From positions 124,001 to 188,000 of the forward strand of contig CAXSFM010000005.1 in the NCBI GenBank assembly GCA_964236735.1: 64,000 nt of DNA, given 5' to 3'. The notes under the pieces were generated by a model. It saw only the letters and a program-made list of their open reading frames with translations, did not search any database and was not told the origin of the DNA. Of the stretch, positions 54,760-63,976 are shown piece after piece. How positions within the stretch are numbered: position 1 is the stretch's first letter; the number at the start of each line of letters is the position of its first letter. Position numbers and translations under genes: made by a program. The stretch comes from JAIVJG01 sp964236735. Lineage in GTDB: Bacteria > Acidobacteriota > Blastocatellia > Pyrinomonadales > Pyrinomonadaceae.

Positions 54760-55656
54760 CTCAACATGTTCCCAGTGCCAAGGCTCAAAAAAATATGGAC
54801 GGAAGCCGAAGCGCGAGGCGTTTTTGACGAGCCATTTGTAAACGGGAGTTTGCACTTGAATGGCACGGTTCGCGTCTCTCGTCTCGACGGGCTGGCCGCC
54901 GACGTAGAGGTCGAGCGCGCGCCCCGTGAAGTGCGGGCTGTTGACGGCAAGTCCCGCGCTCCCGGAGTTGGGCGACTGCTGTCGCAACTGCTCCTGCCGC
55001 TCGCGCGAGCGAAAGGCCGAGATGATTTTCAGATATTTCTCTGACGGCGAGAGTTCGCCATTGCGTGTCGCGGACAGTTTGAGCGAACGGTCGGCCACCG
55101 CCGCCGCGATCATCTTTTTATAAGCGGCGTAGGTCTGCCGCTCGATCTGTCGCTGGTCGTCGGGTCGCGTCGCGTCGAAAAAATCCGCGACGGGCGCGAC
55201 GAGCAGTTGGTCAGGGTTCGGGTAAGACTTGTCTTTGAGACGGATGCTCTGCCATGCGCTGATGATGCCGAGAAGCGTCTCTTCGTCGAGGATGCCGGAC
55301 GCGGCGAGTCCACGCTTCCTCTGCCAGCGTGCGAGCGACGCGGCGAACTCTGTTGTCTCCGCGCCCCTGTCAGTTTCGAGCAGGCGGCCAATCAGCGCGT
55401 CGTAGAGATACCAGCCGCGCTGCTGCTTGCCGCCGAACGTCCAGACGAGTTCGTTCCTCAGCGTCGCGTTGCGCGCCGCCGCTGCGCTCAGATCAACAGC
55501 CGCAGCAGCATTGGTCAACGTCGCCGCGTTCGTGCGTGCCAGCGTATCCGTCTCGACGTTTGAGCTGGGACGCGCGGCGAACAGCGCGAGCAAAATGAGC
55601 GGTGCAGCCAGCAGTGCGACGGCGAAAAGTGCGAAGTGTTTTCGGGATTGCTTCAT
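54757..55656 (-). CDS. VanY-like D,D-carboxypeptidase (M15B) with peptidoglycan-binding-like domain
   Basis: 299 residues. An N-terminal membrane anchor or signal (FALFAVALLAAPLILLALFA) is followed by an Ala-rich linker. About residues 85-155 resemble a PG_binding_1 domain (TEFAASLARWQRKRGLAASG, ILDEETLLGIISAW). The M15 domain has the zinc ligands in SPHFTGRALDLYVGG and WHWEH (His294, His297), with SAFRSRERQEQL before. It should trim the terminal D-Ala of peptidoglycan stems. With the L,D-transpeptidase it points to local cell-wall remodelling. Confidence 0.88.
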   Translation of the reverse strand: MKQSRKHFALFAVALLAAPLILLALFAARPSSNVETDTLARTNAATLTNAAAAVDLSAAAARNATLRNELVWTFGGKQQRGWYLYDALIGRLLETDRGAETTEFAASLARWQRKRGLAASGILDEETLLGIISAWQSIRLKDKSYPNPDQLLVAPVADFFDATRPDDQRQIERQTYAAYKKMIAAAVADRSLKLSATRNGELSPSEKYLKIISAFRSRERQEQLRQQSPNSGSAGLAVNSPHFTGRALDLYVGGQPVETRDANRAIQVQTPVYKWLVKNASRFGFRPYFFEPWHWEHVE

Positions 55657-55882
55657 CTTCGATAAAGTTTATGGACGACGAAGAAATTAAATAACAAGGG
55701 GCTTAAACGGATTCAAGACGACAAACTATCAGATGCGTCGCCGCGCGTCACGGTTCGTTGACGGCGTTTCGAGTTCGCGATGCCGGCGGCGCACACACTG
55801 TCACGCGCGCGGCGGACTTCTGCTAAACTACAAAACCAGCGCGGCTCTTAAATTTCAAATACACCGACGGAGAAAAGACGAC

Positions 55883-56095
55883 ATGCTTGAATCGAACAGC
55901 GCGGCCAGCGTCTCGCCCACACTCGCTTACGAGCTTGAGAACGGCAGCGCGTTTACCTTCAACTTCCAGATGGACGGGCGCGTCACGGTCATCGCTTTTC
56001 AGGACGGGCAGGCCGTCACCGGCGCGCTCAACACCGAACAGGTCGAGCAGTTAAAAGATGCTCTGACGGAGTTCGTCAAGAAGAGAAATGGATAA
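55883..56095 (+). CDS. Small protein of unknown function
   Basis: 70 residues from ATG 55883 with GGAG 13-16 bases before; the open frame upstream (to 55733) is not used. Predicted strands SAFTFNFQMDGRVTVIAFQD are followed by a helix TEQVEQLKDALTEFVKKRNG. A TGCTAAACT extended -10-like element lies near 55821. Codon use matches the neighbours. No family recognised. Confidence 0.65.
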   Translation: MLESNSAASVSPTLAYELENGSAFTFNFQMDGRVTVIAFQDGQAVTGALNTEQVEQLKDALTEFVKKRNG

Positions 56096-56096
56096 G

Positions 56097-56178
56097 AGTG
56101 ATGAGTGATAAGTGATGAGTGATAAGAGGAGACAAGAGATTCTTTCTTATCACTCATCACTCATCACTCATTACTTGC
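56097..56178. repeat. Family E repeat, copies 3 (palindrome)
   Basis: GTGATGAGTGATAAGTGATG pairs with CATCACTCATCACTCATTAC around an AT-rich centre. It fills most of the gap before the VWA gene and falsely lengthens that gene's open frame. Confidence 0.85.
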
Positions 56179-56204
56179 CTTGCTTGATCCGTGCGACTTT
56201 AGAC

Positions 56205-58073
56205 ATGCCACATCGTCACGTCATGCTCCAACACATCGCCGCCACGCCACGCCGCGCGCGCGCAAATTTTCGTCTCCACAAACTCGCTCTCATCAAACTC
56301 GCGCTTACACTTTTGCTGCTTGGCATCGGCACGACATCGGCGCGCGCGCAGGAAGGCTACGAGCGCGAGTTGGACGCGCCGCAGTCGCAAAGTGTGTTGC
56401 GCGTGAAGAATCGCACGGGGCGCGTGACCATCATCGCTTCCGCAGAGCAGAAGAAAATTTCCATTCGCGCGACATCGCCCGGCGCGCGCGTCACCGACAG
56501 GGACGTGCATGTCGAGGCGGGCAGTAGCAGTGGCAGCGGTGTTTCGATTGATGTGGAGCGCGAGGCGGAGAGAAAAAGCGCGGCGGCGCGCGTGGCGACA
56601 GGCTTGAAGCTCTCCGCGATGCAACGCGACGCGCTTGAGCGCGAGCGCATAGACATCACCGTGCGCGTGCCTGAGCGCGCGAAGATAAAAATCGAGACTG
56701 AAGGCGGCGCGGCGGACGTGGTTGGCAACATCGCATCGGCGGAAGTCTCGACCGACACGGGCACGATTCGCGCCGACGTACCGCTCGATGCCTTGCGCTA
56801 TAACTTTCAGTGGACGCTCGCACGCCCGCGCGTGTTCAGCGAAGTGGAACTACCGAAAATCAAACAGCAGCGCGGCGGCGGCTACGAAATTTCCGGGCGC
56901 TTCGGCGACAAAAAAGCGAAGCCGGACGCGCGCATCGAATTGCAGTTGACGACGGCGCGCGGCGTCGTCCTCTTCGGTGTCGCGGATGAAGCGATGGTTC
57001 CCTCGGATTTGCGCCCGCGCCAATTGACGGACGCGGCGCGCGCCATCATACGCAGCGGCGATCAGGATTTGACGGACGCGATACGCAAAGTCGTGCCGCG
57101 TCTGGTCGGCGATTACGCGCAGACTCTGCCGCCGCGCGCAGACGCTCCGACGCTTGGCGCGGCGCGGCGCGATCCCTTCAACGTCCGCACTGCCGCCGGC
57201 CAGAATCTCGCGCGCTTGCAGGCGAGCGTCACGGATCGAGACGGGCGCTCTCTGAGCGGGTTGACGGAAAAAGATTTCGCGGTCATCGAAGACGGGCAGG
57301 AGCGCGCGGTCAAATCCGTCGCGCAGTCGAGCGCGCCTTTCAATCTCGTGCTCTTGCTCGACGTGTCGGGTAGTGTCGAAGAACGCTTGGACTTCATACG
57401 CAAAGCCGCGCTCAATTTCGTCAAGACCGTCAGCCCCGAAGATCGCATCGCCATCGTCAGCTTCCGCGATGACGTGCAACTCATCTCGGATTTCACGACC
57501 GACCGCACGCTGCTCGCCGAAAGAATCAAGGACATACAGGCAGGCGGCGCGACTGCCGTCTATGACGCGCTCGGCTATTCGCTCGTCCACACGCTCAAAC
57601 CCCTGCGCGGCGAGCGCACGGCCATCGTCCTGTTGTCCGACGGCGACGACAACCGCTCGTTTATTCCTTTCCCGACCATCCTCGAATCAGTGATTGAAAC
57701 CGGCGCGCTCATCTACCCGCTCTACATTCCTTCGGGGCTGATTCCCGCGTCGAGCGCGACGGCTCCGTCCGAGACGCTCGACCCGATGCGCGCGCGATTC
57801 CTGACGCTAACCTCGCGCGCCGACGAAGAGGGGCGCAAACTCGCGAGCGTGTCAGGCGGCGTCTATTATCCGATCACGCGCCTCGATCAATTGCAGAGCG
57901 CGTATGACGACGTGGTCGCGCAGCTTCGCACTGCCTACACGATTACTTACGAGTCGAGCGCGGACGTGCGGCGCGACGCGCGCGTGCGTGTGCGCGTCAT
58001 AGGGCGTGAAGGCGCATCCGTCCGCCTCAGTCCGGCAATCGGCGTGGAAGCGCAGCCGGCGACGACACCGTAA
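56205..58073 (+). CDS. VWA-domain protein (VWFA-related acidobacterial type) with N-terminal DUF4097-like region
   Basis: 622 residues from ATG 56205; ATG 56223 is an alternative. Signal segment LALIKLALTLLLLGIGTTSA and RAQ. Residues 45-210 resemble DUF4097 beta-helix-like repeats (VLRVKNRTGRVTIIASAEQK, IKIETEGGAADVVGNI). The VWA domain starts near 395 with LVLLLDVSGSVEERLDF, giving the DxSxS MIDAS, and AIVLLSDGDDNRSF. Just before it, LQASVTDRDGRSLSGLTEKD is the element that precedes VWA in acidobacterial VWFA-related proteins. Likely envelope protein binding a metal-dependent ligand; role unknown. Confidence 0.85.
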   Translation: MPHRHVMLQHIAATPRRARANFRLHKLALIKLALTLLLLGIGTTSARAQEGYERELDAPQSQSVLRVKNRTGRVTIIASAEQKKISIRATSPGARVTDRDVHVEAGSSSGSGVSIDVEREAERKSAAARVATGLKLSAMQRDALERERIDITVRVPERAKIKIETEGGAADVVGNIASAEVSTDTGTIRADVPLDALRYNFQWTLARPRVFSEVELPKIKQQRGGGYEISGRFGDKKAKPDARIELQLTTARGVVLFGVADEAMVPSDLRPRQLTDAARAIIRSGDQDLTDAIRKVVPRLVGDYAQTLPPRADAPTLGAARRDPFNVRTAAGQNLARLQASVTDRDGRSLSGLTEKDFAVIEDGQERAVKSVAQSSAPFNLVLLLDVSGSVEERLDFIRKAALNFVKTVSPEDRIAIVSFRDDVQLISDFTTDRTLLAERIKDIQAGGATAVYDALGYSLVHTLKPLRGERTAIVLLSDGDDNRSFIPFPTILESVIETGALIYPLYIPSGLIPASSATAPSETLDPMRARFLTLTSRADEEGRKLASVSGGVYYPITRLDQLQSAYDDVVAQLRTAYTITYESSADVRRDARVRVRVIGREGASVRLSPAIGVEAQPATTP

Positions 58074-58115
58074 AACTTTTCAAACCCACGCGCCGAAAAA
58101 TTTCATACGCATAGG

Positions 58116-59186
58116 ATGGCACAGATGTCTTCGCGCATTCTTTTTCTTTTCCTCGTCGCCGCCGTATTGCTGCTCACGGGCACGCACGCGCAAAACAACA
58201 ACGCCGCGCCGCAGATGACGAAGCCGCAACCACGCGCGACGCCTGTGCCGGTCGCGACGCCGAAGGTGGATGCGGATGAGGAAGTCGAGCGCATCGAGAC
58301 GAACTTGACGGACATCTTGCTGACGGTGATTGACAAAGACCGTCGCTTCATCACGACATTGAAAGCAGAGGACGTGCGCGTCACTGAAGACGGCGTGCCG
58401 CAAACTGTTTCCATCTTTCAACGCGAGACGGATTTGCCGCTCTCGCTCGCCATCGTGATTGACCTCAGCCGTTCGCAGGAGGGAACGCTGCCGGATGAAA
58501 AGAACGCCGCGCGCACGTTTATCGAGCGCGTCATGCGTCCGTCGAAAGACAACGTCGCCGTCGTCTCGTTCACGGGCAAGACGCTCGTCGAACAGGAATT
58601 GACGGCGGAGCGCGCGCGGTTGAACGCGGCGGTTGAGCGTCTCAAGATCGAGATTCCGCCCGACGACCCGGAGTGCAAAAACAGCCGGACGGTTGAAGAC
58701 GACGCGCGTTGTTTTTCGGGTATCTGGGACGCGCTCTACGCCACCACGAATCACGTTTTGTTGCAGACGCCTGAGCGCACGCGCCGCGCCGCCATCCTGC
58801 TCTCCGACGGCGACGATACGAGCAGCGTCACGATGAAAGATGAACTGGTGGACGTGGCCGTCAAAGCCAACACGGTCATTTATTCCGTCGGCATCGGCGA
58901 CCGTAAGAACTTCAAGATTGACGACGGCGCGCTCCGCAAAATCTCCGAGCGCACGGGCGGACGCGCCTTCTTTCCCAAAACGAAAGAAGAGCTTGACGCC
59001 GCCTTCGCGCAGATCGAGACGGAATTGCGCTCGCAATATCTCATCGCCTATTCGCCCGCCAACAAAAAGCGCGACGGCGTGTTCCGCCGCGTCCAGATCG
59101 AAGTCACGAATCCCGCGCTCCGCAAAGAAAAACTCCGCCTGCTTTATCGACAGGGCTACTACGCGAAAAGCAATGCGGAACGATGA
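58116..59186 (+). CDS. Secreted VWA-domain protein (VWFA-related acidobacterial type)
   Basis: 356 residues; ATG 58125 is an alternative start. Signal peptide ends GTHAQ, then a Pro/Thr/Val linker. The pre-VWA segment is LLTVIDKDRRFITTLKAEDV and VRVTEDGVPQTVSIFQ. The VWA domain has MIDAS DLSRSQEG and AAILLSDGDDTSSVT. It ends with LRSQYLIAYSPANKKRDGVF, RRVQIEV and YRQGYYA, the typical C-terminus of the family. It follows the related gene by 42 bases, so the two probably form an operon and may act together. Confidence 0.88.
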   Translation: MAQMSSRILFLFLVAAVLLLTGTHAQNNNAAPQMTKPQPRATPVPVATPKVDADEEVERIETNLTDILLTVIDKDRRFITTLKAEDVRVTEDGVPQTVSIFQRETDLPLSLAIVIDLSRSQEGTLPDEKNAARTFIERVMRPSKDNVAVVSFTGKTLVEQELTAERARLNAAVERLKIEIPPDDPECKNSRTVEDDARCFSGIWDALYATTNHVLLQTPERTRRAAILLSDGDDTSSVTMKDELVDVAVKANTVIYSVGIGDRKNFKIDDGALRKISERTGGRAFFPKTKEELDAAFAQIETELRSQYLIAYSPANKKRDGVFRRVQIEVTNPALRKEKLRLLYRQGYYAKSNAER

Positions 59187-59300
59187 ATGCGGAATGATGA
59201 ATGAAGACAAGTGCCTTGCTTGATATTCATCATTCATCATTCATCACTCATCATTGCTTTCGGGTTTACTTTTCATCCCTCATCCTTCATCCTTCATCCC
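59172..59300. repeat. ATTCATCATTCATC-type repeat before xseA
   Basis: ATGCGGAACGATGAATGCGG and related direct and inverted runs (TTCATCATTCATCATTCATC, CATCCTTCATCCTTCATCCC). It is related to the inner arms of family D and extends the xseA frame spuriously (IPHPSSFIPEF). Confidence 0.8.
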
Positions 59301-59307
59301 TGAATTT

Positions 59308-60723
59308 ATGACCCGTCCCTTGCTTATGTCGCTCTTCGACGAGACGGAGAGGCGACCGCTAACCGTCTCGGAACTGACTTCGCAGGTGCGCGGCGCGCTG
59401 GAGAATCGTTTCGCCGCCGTGTGGATCGAGGGTGAGATTTCAAACTTCAAGGCTGCGCCGTCGGGCCACTGGTATTTCACGATTAAAGACGAGGGCGCGC
59501 ACCTGCGTGCGACCTGCTTTCGCGGCGTCAACTGCCGCATCCGCTTTCGCCCCGTGGACGGCTTGCTCGTGCGCGTGCGCGGAAGTCTGACCGTCTATGA
59601 GCCGCGCGGCGAGTATCAAATCACGGTCGAGGCGCTCGACCCCGTGGGCGAGGGCGCGCTGCGCGTAGCCTACGAGCAACTGCGCGAGCGTTTGGCGGCG
59701 GAAGGTTTGTTCGACGCCGCGCTCAAACGAGAGTTGCCGCTGCTGCCGCGGCGCGTGGGCGTCGTCACCTCGACAGCGGGCGCGGCTCTGCGCGACATCA
59801 TCCGCACCATCGCACGCCGGACGCGCACCGTCAGCATCCTCATCGCGCCGACGCGCGTGCAGGGCGAAGGCGCGGCGGGCGAAGTGGCGCGCGCCATCCG
59901 GCTTTTGAACGAGCATCACGCGCGCGCCGTGCTGAAGGGTCGCGCGCATGAAGAAGGCGTGGACGCGATTATCGTCGGGCGCGGCGGCGGCTCAAGCGAA
60001 GACCTCTGGGCTTTCAACAGCGAGGAGGTGGCGCGTGCGATTCGCGCGTCCGTGATTCCGGTTATCTCTGCGGTCGGGCACGAGACGGATGTGACCATCG
60101 CGGACTTCGCGGCGGACGTGCGCGCCGCGACGCCGACTGCCGCCGCCGAGATCGTCGCCGAGCGCGAGGACGAAATCGCGTCTTACATTCGGGACATGAC
60201 CCACAAACTCGTCAACTCGGCGCGCTATCGCGTCATCACGGAGCGCGCGCGCGTGGCGGAAGCGGCGATGTCTTACGGCTTCGACGATGTGCGGACGCGC
60301 CTGCGTGCGGCGCGCGACGACACGGACGAAGCGCGCTCGCGTCTGGAAAAATTGATCGCGCAGAGACACCGGAGCGCGCGGCGGCGACTTGAAGAAGCGG
60401 TGCGGCGTCTCTCGCCCGTGCGTTCGGCGGCGCGTGTTTCCGACGCGCGTGTGAGTCTGGCCGTCACGCGGACGGAGATGGAAGCGGCGGCGCGCGCGCG
60501 TCTCGACGATGCGCGCGCGCGTCTGGCCGTCGCCGTCGCGTCGCTCGATGCGCTGTCGCCGCTCGCCGTGTTGTCGCGCGGCTATGCGCTGGCGGAAGAT
60601 GCGCGCGGGAAGTTGTTGCGTTCAACTCATGCGGTGCAGGCGGGCGAGAGGTTGCGCGTGCGTCTCGCGGAGGGCGCGTTGCGTTGTCGCGTGGAAGAGA
60701 TCGAGAGAGGTGAGAAAGTCTGA
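59308..60723 (+). CDS. xseA: Exodeoxyribonuclease VII large subunit
   Basis: 471 residues from ATG 59308; ATG 59326 (MSLFDETERRPLTV) is an equally likely start. The OB-fold is visible at 25-115 (LTVSELTSQVRGALENRF, VWIEGEISNFKAAPSGHWYF). The catalytic domain has LPRRVGVVTSTAGAALRDII, VDAIIVGRGGGSSEDLWAFN and ISAVGHETDVTIADFAADVR. The long coiled-coil C-terminal part is followed by LSPLAVLSRGYALAED. With XseB it degrades single-stranded DNA. The small subunit gene lies 860 bases downstream after one intervening gene. Confidence 0.95.
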   Translation: MTRPLLMSLFDETERRPLTVSELTSQVRGALENRFAAVWIEGEISNFKAAPSGHWYFTIKDEGAHLRATCFRGVNCRIRFRPVDGLLVRVRGSLTVYEPRGEYQITVEALDPVGEGALRVAYEQLRERLAAEGLFDAALKRELPLLPRRVGVVTSTAGAALRDIIRTIARRTRTVSILIAPTRVQGEGAAGEVARAIRLLNEHHARAVLKGRAHEEGVDAIIVGRGGGSSEDLWAFNSEEVARAIRASVIPVISAVGHETDVTIADFAADVRAATPTAAAEIVAEREDEIASYIRDMTHKLVNSARYRVITERARVAEAAMSYGFDDVRTRLRAARDDTDEARSRLEKLIAQRHRSARRRLEEAVRRLSPVRSAARVSDARVSLAVTRTEMEAAARARLDDARARLAVAVASLDALSPLAVLSRGYALAEDARGKLLRSTHAVQAGERLRVRLAEGALRCRVEEIERGEKV

Positions 60724-61490
60724 TGTCACAGCAGCAACCTCCAACAAATCAGGGCGGCGGCGGGCGTAAGAGCCGCATCGTGATTGATGTCGCGCAGGCG
60801 CAGGCCGACAAGCGCTTCGGGCGGCGCGGCAAAGGTGCGGGCGGCGGTGCGGGGCGCGGGGCGAAGATTCTTTCAGTCCTTGCGCTGCTCATCGTCTTGC
60901 TCGTCGTCGCCGCGCTCGGCGGCGGCTATCTGTGGTGGCAACATTACCAGAAGTCTCCGGCCTATAGCGTCGCGCTGCTCGTTGACGCGGCGCAGCGCGA
61001 CGATGTGCGCGCCATTGATGAGTTAGTTGACAGCGACCGCGTGACGCAAGGATTCGTGCCGCAGGTGCTCGACAAGTTGAAGTCGGGCGCGGCAGCAATA
61101 CCAAACATGCCCGCGACGGCACAGGCCGAGGCCGCGTTGCCGCAACTGTTGCCGCGCGTCCGCGAGACGATGCGCGAAGAGATCGCGCGCGAAGCCAAAG
61201 GGTTCGCCGAGAAGAGCGGCGGTAAAGTGCCCTTCTTCGTCTTCGCGCTCGGCGTCTCGCGCGCCGCCGACATCAAAGACCAAGGCAGCGATGCGGCGAC
61301 GGCCACGCTCAAAGTCGCAGATCGTCCGGTTGAGTTAGGATTGCAGCGCAGCGGCGAGCGTTGGAAAATCGTGACGGTCAAAGACGACGCGATGGCCTCA
61401 AGCATCGCCGCGCGCGTCGCATCGAGTTTGCCCGCGCCACCGACAAGCGTTCAGCAACAGACGGGGACGCGCCGCAAGCGTGGGAGATAA
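60723..61490 (+). CDS. Membrane protein, DUF2939-like
   Basis: 255 residues; the ATG overlaps the xseA stop (TGATG), so it is translationally coupled. The first 46 residues are polar, Gly/Arg-rich and likely cytoplasmic. One membrane helix follows (ILSVLALLIVLLVVAALGGG). The outer part starts SPAYSVALLVDAAQRDDVRA, IDELVDSDRVTQGF, the pattern of DUF2939, and ends with a Ser/Pro/Thr tail. Function unknown. Its position between the two exonuclease VII subunit genes is probably incidental. Confidence 0.78.
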   Translation: MSQQQPPTNQGGGGRKSRIVIDVAQAQADKRFGRRGKGAGGGAGRGAKILSVLALLIVLLVVAALGGGYLWWQHYQKSPAYSVALLVDAAQRDDVRAIDELVDSDRVTQGFVPQVLDKLKSGAAAIPNMPATAQAEAALPQLLPRVRETMREEIAREAKGFAEKSGGKVPFFVFALGVSRAADIKDQGSDAATATLKVADRPVELGLQRSGERWKIVTVKDDAMASSIAARVASSLPAPPTSVQQQTGTRRKRGR

Positions 61491-61583
61491 GAAGCGCAGG
61501 AGATAAAGAAGCAGTAAGCCCGACCGTGATGAAGAACGTCCGTCTCGAACACTCTCTCAACAGTCGCGCTCAAGAAAAAAGTT

Positions 61584-61913
61584 ATGCCGAAACGAGAATC
61601 AACAACGAAGACGCAAGAAGCGTCACCGCCAAATTTCGAGGCGCAACTCGCCGGTCTTGAAAGAATCGTGCGCGAGCTTGAGCGCGGCGATTTGCCTCTG
61701 GAAAAAAGTCTGGAGCTATTTGAGCAGGGCGTGAGATTGTCGCGTGAATGTCAGGAGAGGCTCAACGAAGCCGAGCGGCGCATCGAAGTTTTGCTGCACG
61801 ACGGCGACGGGCGCGCGAGCGTCGGCGCGTTCGAGTCGGATGAGTTCGACGCAGTGGTGACAGCGGCGGAAGATGTGGACGACGAGGCGGAGGACGATGA
61901 AACCGTCTTCTGA
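61584..61913 (+). CDS. xseB: Exodeoxyribonuclease VII small subunit
   Basis: 109 residues. The XseB helical core is clear: FEAQLAGLERIVRELERGDL, PLEKSLELFEQGVRLSRECQ and ERLNEAERRIEVL. A long acidic tail (residues 80-109) is an extension beyond the usual ~80 residues. It associates in several copies with XseA. The last 17 bases overlap the start of the polyprenyl synthase gene, the common xseB-ispA arrangement. Confidence 0.93.
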   Translation: MPKRESTTKTQEASPPNFEAQLAGLERIVRELERGDLPLEKSLELFEQGVRLSRECQERLNEAERRIEVLLHDGDGRASVGAFESDEFDAVVTAAEDVDDEAEDDETVF

Positions 61914-62832
61914 TGCGCGCGCATCGCACACGGCGTTGTCCGGCGAAGAGACGCGCGCCTACATTGAACACGCGCGCGCGCGCGTCGAGGTGAAGCTCGA
62001 AGAAGTCGTCCCCGCCAAAAGCGTCGAGCCGCGCGCCGTCCACGAAGCGATGCGCTGGAGTCTCTTCGCGCCGGCCAAACGTTTTCGCCCCGTGCTGCTC
62101 ATCTCCGTCGGCGAAACGTTCGGCGCGCGCGTTGAAAATTTACTCGCCGCCGCCTGCGCCTTCGAGTTGATTCATACCTACTCGCTCATCCACGACGACT
62201 TGCCTGCGATGGACGACGACGAACTGCGACGCGGTCGTTTGACCTGTCACATCAAGTTCAATGAGGCGACGGCGATTCTCACGGGCGACGCTTTGCAAAC
62301 GCTCGCCTTCCAGACCATTGCGGAAGACGAAACGCTCGACGCCGCTTTGCGCGTCAGGCTCTTGAGCGAGTTGGCACGCGCGGCGGGCACGCCCGACGGG
62401 ATGGTCGCGGGACAGGCGCACGATCTCGCCGCAGAGTCGCGCGAGGATGTCGGCGGCGCGGAGTTGGAGTTGATTCACCGGCGCAAGACGGGCGCGCTCA
62501 TCGCGTCGGCGGCGCGCGCGGGCGCGTTGATCGCGGGCGCATCTCAATCGGAGTTGGAGTCGGTCACGCAGTACGCTTCCGATCTCGGCTTGCTCTTCCA
62601 GATTACGGACGACCTGCTCGACGAGACGGCGACCGTCGCCGAACTCGGCAAGACGCCCGGCAAAGACGCTCGCTCGCGCAAGGCGACTTACCCCGCGCTT
62701 TACGGCCTCGACCATGCGCGCGAGCGTGCCAGACTCGTCCACGCGCAAGCGAATGATGCGCTTGACGGCGTCGCGCGCAACACCGATCTGCTGCGCTCCA
62801 TCGCACGGCTCATCCTCGAACGTCGCGCTTGA
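61897..62832 (+). CDS. ispA: Geranyl/farnesyl diphosphate synthase (IspA-like)
   Basis: 311 residues from ATG 61897 with GGAGG directly upstream. The first Asp-rich motif is LIHDDLPAMDDDELRRG with the four-residue spacing of bacterial farnesyl synthases, and the second is LLFQITDDLLDETATV. PAKRFRPVLLISVGETFG and the DGMVAGQAHDL block are also conserved. It condenses isopentenyl diphosphate with allylic diphosphates to give C15 (or C10-C20) precursors for quinones and cell-wall carriers. Overlaps xseB by 17 bases. Confidence 0.94.
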   Translation: MKPSSDARASHTALSGEETRAYIEHARARVEVKLEEVVPAKSVEPRAVHEAMRWSLFAPAKRFRPVLLISVGETFGARVENLLAAACAFELIHTYSLIHDDLPAMDDDELRRGRLTCHIKFNEATAILTGDALQTLAFQTIAEDETLDAALRVRLLSELARAAGTPDGMVAGQAHDLAAESREDVGGAELELIHRRKTGALIASAARAGALIAGASQSELESVTQYASDLGLLFQITDDLLDETATVAELGKTPGKDARSRKATYPALYGLDHARERARLVHAQANDALDGVARNTDLLRSIARLILERRA

Positions 62833-62845
62833 AGGCCGAATAATT

Positions 62846-62940
62846 TTAACCACAGAGGACACAGAGGAACACGGAGGAAGCACAGAGAATCTTTGTGTCT
62901 CTGCTTTCCCTCTACGTTCCTCTGCGCCCTCTGTGGTTAA
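62846..62940. repeat. Family A palindromic repeat, copy 4
   Basis: TTAACCACAGAGGACACAGA at the left pairs with TCTGCGCCCTCTGTGGTTAA at the right, with nested GTTCCTCTG/CGGAGGAA-type arms. It lies between convergent genes. The outer flanks seen at 48496 and 51851 are absent. Confidence 0.9.
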
Positions 62941-62958
62941 TCTGCCTTTCCTGTCCGC

Positions 62959-63252
62959 TCAATCCAGCATCACGACTTCGCCGTCCACGACGCGCGCCAG
63001 ATACGCGGGGCCGCGCATCAGCCATGCGACGCGATGGCCTTCGCGTGCGAGCGCAGCCCATTCGGTTTTCTTCTGCGGATTTTGTTCGATGAGACGCGCA
63101 CTGCCGTTGTCCAACTCGACGTAGCGCAGGCCGGAGCGCGGAAACTTACGCACACCGCGCCCGCCGCCGAAAAGTTTCTCGAAAGCCACGAGGATCGCGC
63201 CCGCGCTCAAAGTGTCGAATGGTTTCGATTGCTGGCTCTCGTCGTTAGACAT
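62959..63252 (-). CDS. Small protein of unknown function
   Basis: 97 residues; its ATG at 63252 overlaps the last 8 bases of the response-regulator gene, so it is coupled to it. Sequence: a polar start, then LSAGAILVAFEKLFGGGRG, LRYVELDNGSARLIEQNPQK and HRVAWLMRGPAYLARVVDGE. No membrane helix and no recognised family. Coupling suggests a role in the same signalling unit. Confidence 0.65.
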   Translation of the reverse strand: MSNDESQQSKPFDTLSAGAILVAFEKLFGGGRGVRKFPRSGLRYVELDNGSARLIEQNPQKKTEWAALAREGHRVAWLMRGPAYLARVVDGEVVMLD

Positions 63253-63676
63253 CGGCGGCGACAGTAGTGGTGTTGTCGGCGTTATCGTCCGTCTGCGCGA
63301 AGAAGCTTCGTACCAGTTCGATCAGTTCTTTGGAATGATAAGGTTTGGAGAGATAGCCGTCGAAGCCTGCGGCGAGCGTGCGCTGGCGATCCTCTTCGGC
63401 GGCGTGCGCGGTCAGTGCGATGCAGGGAATGCGGCGCGTGCGCTCGCCGGCGCGCATCTCGCGCAGCGTGCCCCAGCCGTCGAGCACAGGCATCGAGAGG
63501 TCTATCAACGCCAGCCCGACCGAGTCGGCGCGCGCGACAGACAACGCCTCGCGACCGTCGCGCGCTTCGTGGATGTGGAAGCCTTCGGCTTCGAGCATCA
63601 GACGCAAAAGCTCGCGCGTATCGTCGTAGTCATCGGCGATGAGTATGCTCTGCTGCTGCTTCGGCTGGCGCGTCAT
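63245..63676 (-). CDS. Single-domain response regulator (CheY-like receiver)
   Basis: 143 residues. Receiver-domain landmarks: acidic pair in ILIADDYDDTRELLRL, phospho-acceptor Asp in GLALIDLSMPVLDGW, Thr in IPCIALTAHA and Lys in FDGYLSKPYHSKEL. There is no output domain, so it acts through protein partners or a kinase not in this window. The C-terminal 20 residues are Asp/Thr/Val-rich. Confidence 0.92.
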   Translation of the reverse strand: MTRQPKQQQSILIADDYDDTRELLRLMLEAEGFHIHEARDGREALSVARADSVGLALIDLSMPVLDGWGTLREMRAGERTRRIPCIALTAHAAEEDRQRTLAAGFDGYLSKPYHSKELIELVRSFFAQTDDNADNTTTVAADV

Positions 63677-63790
63677 GTGAATTGAGACAGGCGATTTCGG
63701 TTGTTGAATTCCGGCGTGTGCGTTGGCTGCTGCCGCATGATAAATCTAAAACCCGAAAACGTAAATCCAAAACGGCGGAAAAAGAGTCTC

Positions 63791-63820
63791 TTGACACTCT
63801 TCCGCGTCGGCGTCCATAAT
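63791..63820 (+). promoter_or_regulatory. Sigma-70-like promoter at the right edge
   Basis: TTGACA (63791-63796), an 18-base spacer and CATAAT (63815-63820). It would drive a plus-strand gene starting near 63977, with a leader of about 150 bases. The 300-base gap from 63677 shows nothing else. Confidence 0.55.
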
Positions 63821-63976
63821 TCGCGTAGCTGGCGTGGAAGGACTTGAAGGGGCGGCCAGCGTCACACATTATTCTCATCGAGAGCTGCCGGGAGAACATG
63901 TCACTCCTTTTAGAACCGGCCAGAGTGCTTCTCATTCGGAAGCCTTCATTACAAAACACAGCGGAGGAAACCATAC

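Noticed and set aside
58080..59240. Minus-strand open frame of 386 codons
   Set aside because: Antisense to the second VWA gene; its start lies in ATTCATC repeats.
63630..63974. Minus-strand frame upstream of the response regulator
   Set aside because: No motifs, and it would cover the plus-strand promoter-like sequence at 63791; more likely non-coding.
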